From the NCBI GenBank assembly GCA_003551865.1, contig PUNU01000037.1, positions 1 to 6,043 on the forward strand: DNA of 6,043 nucleotides, given 5' to 3'. The notes under the pieces were generated by a model. That model saw nothing but the letters and a program-made list of their open reading frames with translations. It had not been told where the DNA came from and ran no database searches. Positions 5,681 to 6,043 of this stretch are shown here, piece by piece. Position 1 is the stretch's first letter. Each line of letters opens with the position of its first letter. Source of the stretch: Syntrophomonadaceae bacterium. Lineage in GTDB: Bacteria; Bacillota_D; Dethiobacteria; DTU022. Made by a program: the position numbers and the translations under genes.

Positions 5681-5737
5681 CTACCGTTGCCTTGGCGCCG
5701 CTAAATTCCTAATATTGCGCTGCACAGAACGCTCCAT
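5681..5737 (-). CDS. Possible small ORF or leader peptide upstream of the kinase gene
   Basis: On the minus strand a perfect AGGAGG (5750-5745) stands 7 nt before ATG 5737. The frame encodes MERSVQRNIRNLAAPRQR and ends at TAG 5683-5681, 37 nt before the kinase start. Five of 18 residues are Arg, and there is no hydrophobic stretch. It has a better ribosome binding site than the kinase itself. It could be a small protein, a leader peptide affecting kinase translation, or a non-functional frame behind a chance purine run. I recognise no family. It lies in the same orientation and probably the same transcript as the kinase. Confidence 0.4.
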   Translation of the reverse strand: MERSVQRNIRNLAAPRQR

Positions 5738-5965
5738 TGAATGGCCTCCTGCTAATAAAATTACTTAAAATTTTTACTTCTACGGCTAATGATTAAGTCC
5801 TGCTGCCACGCGGGTAGAATGCTTAAAGATACTCCAACACAAATAATGTTGTAAATAATACTTTAGGTTAATTGAAGAATTGACAGTTAGCTGTTGTCCA
5901 TGAAAGAATGAAATGAGTTATTTAGAAAATTTTTTACCGGGAATAAAAGTGGAGCTGAATTTTTT
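5738..5965. other. AT-rich divergent intergenic region between the kinase leader and the right-edge gene
   Basis: No gene longer than about a dozen codons is visible here on either strand. It should hold the promoters for the minus-strand kinase and the plus-strand right-edge gene. A TTGACA hexamer (5880-5885, plus) is a perfect -35 box, but the best hexamer at suitable spacing is AAGAAT (5904-5909, 18-nt spacer, 4 of 6), so the promoter is uncertain. ACAG-TTAG-CTGT (5883-5894) forms a small inverted repeat overlapping that -35 box and could be an operator. No convincing minus-strand promoter was found. Confidence 0.3.
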
Positions 5966-6043
5966 ATGTGGTATAACCAAACACACCCCAGCAGAACAAG
6001 GAATACCGCTGTATGGCTCAGCTTCCTGGTGTTTTTTCTTTTA
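5966..6043 (+). CDS. N-terminus of a secreted or membrane protein, cut by window end
   Basis: ATG 5966 opens a frame that remains open for all 26 codons to the window end. The product starts MWYNQTHPSRTR and continues into a hydrophobic run (AVWLSFLVFFLL). Two arginines (R10, R12) before the hydrophobic stretch are the charge pattern of a signal peptide or N-terminal membrane anchor. GGAG (5951-5954) lies 11 nt upstream, slightly long but usable. The gene is divergent from the kinase gene, with about 320 bp between the start codons. Function cannot be assigned. The frame is short, so it could still be spurious. Confidence 0.55.
   Translation, partial: MWYNQTHPSRTRNTAVWLSFLVFFLL

Noticed and set aside
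5789..5826. TTAAG/CTTAA arms flanking a GC-rich core, considered as a hairpin or terminator
   Set aside because: The arms are only 5 bp, the core pairs poorly and no T-run follows.
5819..5854. 11-codon plus-strand ORF starting ATG CTT AAA
   Set aside because: It has no good Shine-Dalgarno and ends quickly; this is expected by chance in AT-rich spacer.
1..6043. CRISPR array, tRNA, rRNA, transposase or template repeat/reverse transcriptase of a retroelement
   Set aside because: I looked on both strands and saw no regularly spaced repeats, no tRNA-like cloverleaf, no transposase frame, and no near-copy of the kinase 3' segment.

Overview
The window looks like part of a bacterial accessory or defence region, most plausibly from a low-to-mid GC Firmicute of the Clostridia type. 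This is inferred from the strong AGGAGG-type ribosome binding sites, a consensus sigma-A promoter, and a zinc-ribbon/kinase/DUF6273 architecture that I associate with Clostridia. The lineage call is weak because there is no rRNA or other marker gene.

Left part, plus strand (1-2386): the 3' two thirds of a type I restriction-modification methyltransferase gene (hsdM, cut by the window edge), followed 13 nt later by an intact two-TRD specificity gene (hsdS). The HsdM resembles the EcoR124I (type IC) branch. A third cistron seems to have begun behind hsdS. A good Shine-Dalgarno and a TTG start lead into a 17-codon frame whose first residues (SEASAESNN) resemble the N-terminus of EcoR124I-type HsdR, but the frame then diverges and stops. 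I read this as the stump of a lost hsdR. If no intact hsdR lies upstream of the window, the locus is a methylation-only remnant.

Middle, plus strand (2528-3427): an MNT nucleotidyltransferase and a HEPN protein with an 8-nt overlap, matching the HepT/MntA toxin-antitoxin family. The MNT gene has a near-perfect promoter whose predicted +1 falls on the A of its ATG, so the mRNA is probably leaderless. The module sits directly behind the hsdR stump, as expected for a defence cassette inserted into, or substituted for part of, an older one.

Right part, minus strand (3511-5643): a 710-residue membrane Ser/Thr kinase. In order it has an N-terminal four-cysteine zinc ribbon, a kinase domain with HRDISPDN and GYAPEEQY motifs, a charged linker, one membrane segment, and an extracytoplasmic DUF6273-like domain. 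The end of that domain is Gly/Ser/Tyr/Cys-rich and almost every codon ends in C or T. This resembles the variable region of diversity-generating retroelement target proteins, although no template repeat or reverse transcriptase lies in the window. Upstream of the kinase, on the same strand, is an 18-codon arginine-rich ORF with a perfect AGGAGG ribosome binding site.

Right edge: an AT-rich divergent intergenic stretch, then the first 26 codons of a plus-strand gene encoding a basic then hydrophobic N-terminus (a signal peptide or membrane anchor), cut by the window end.
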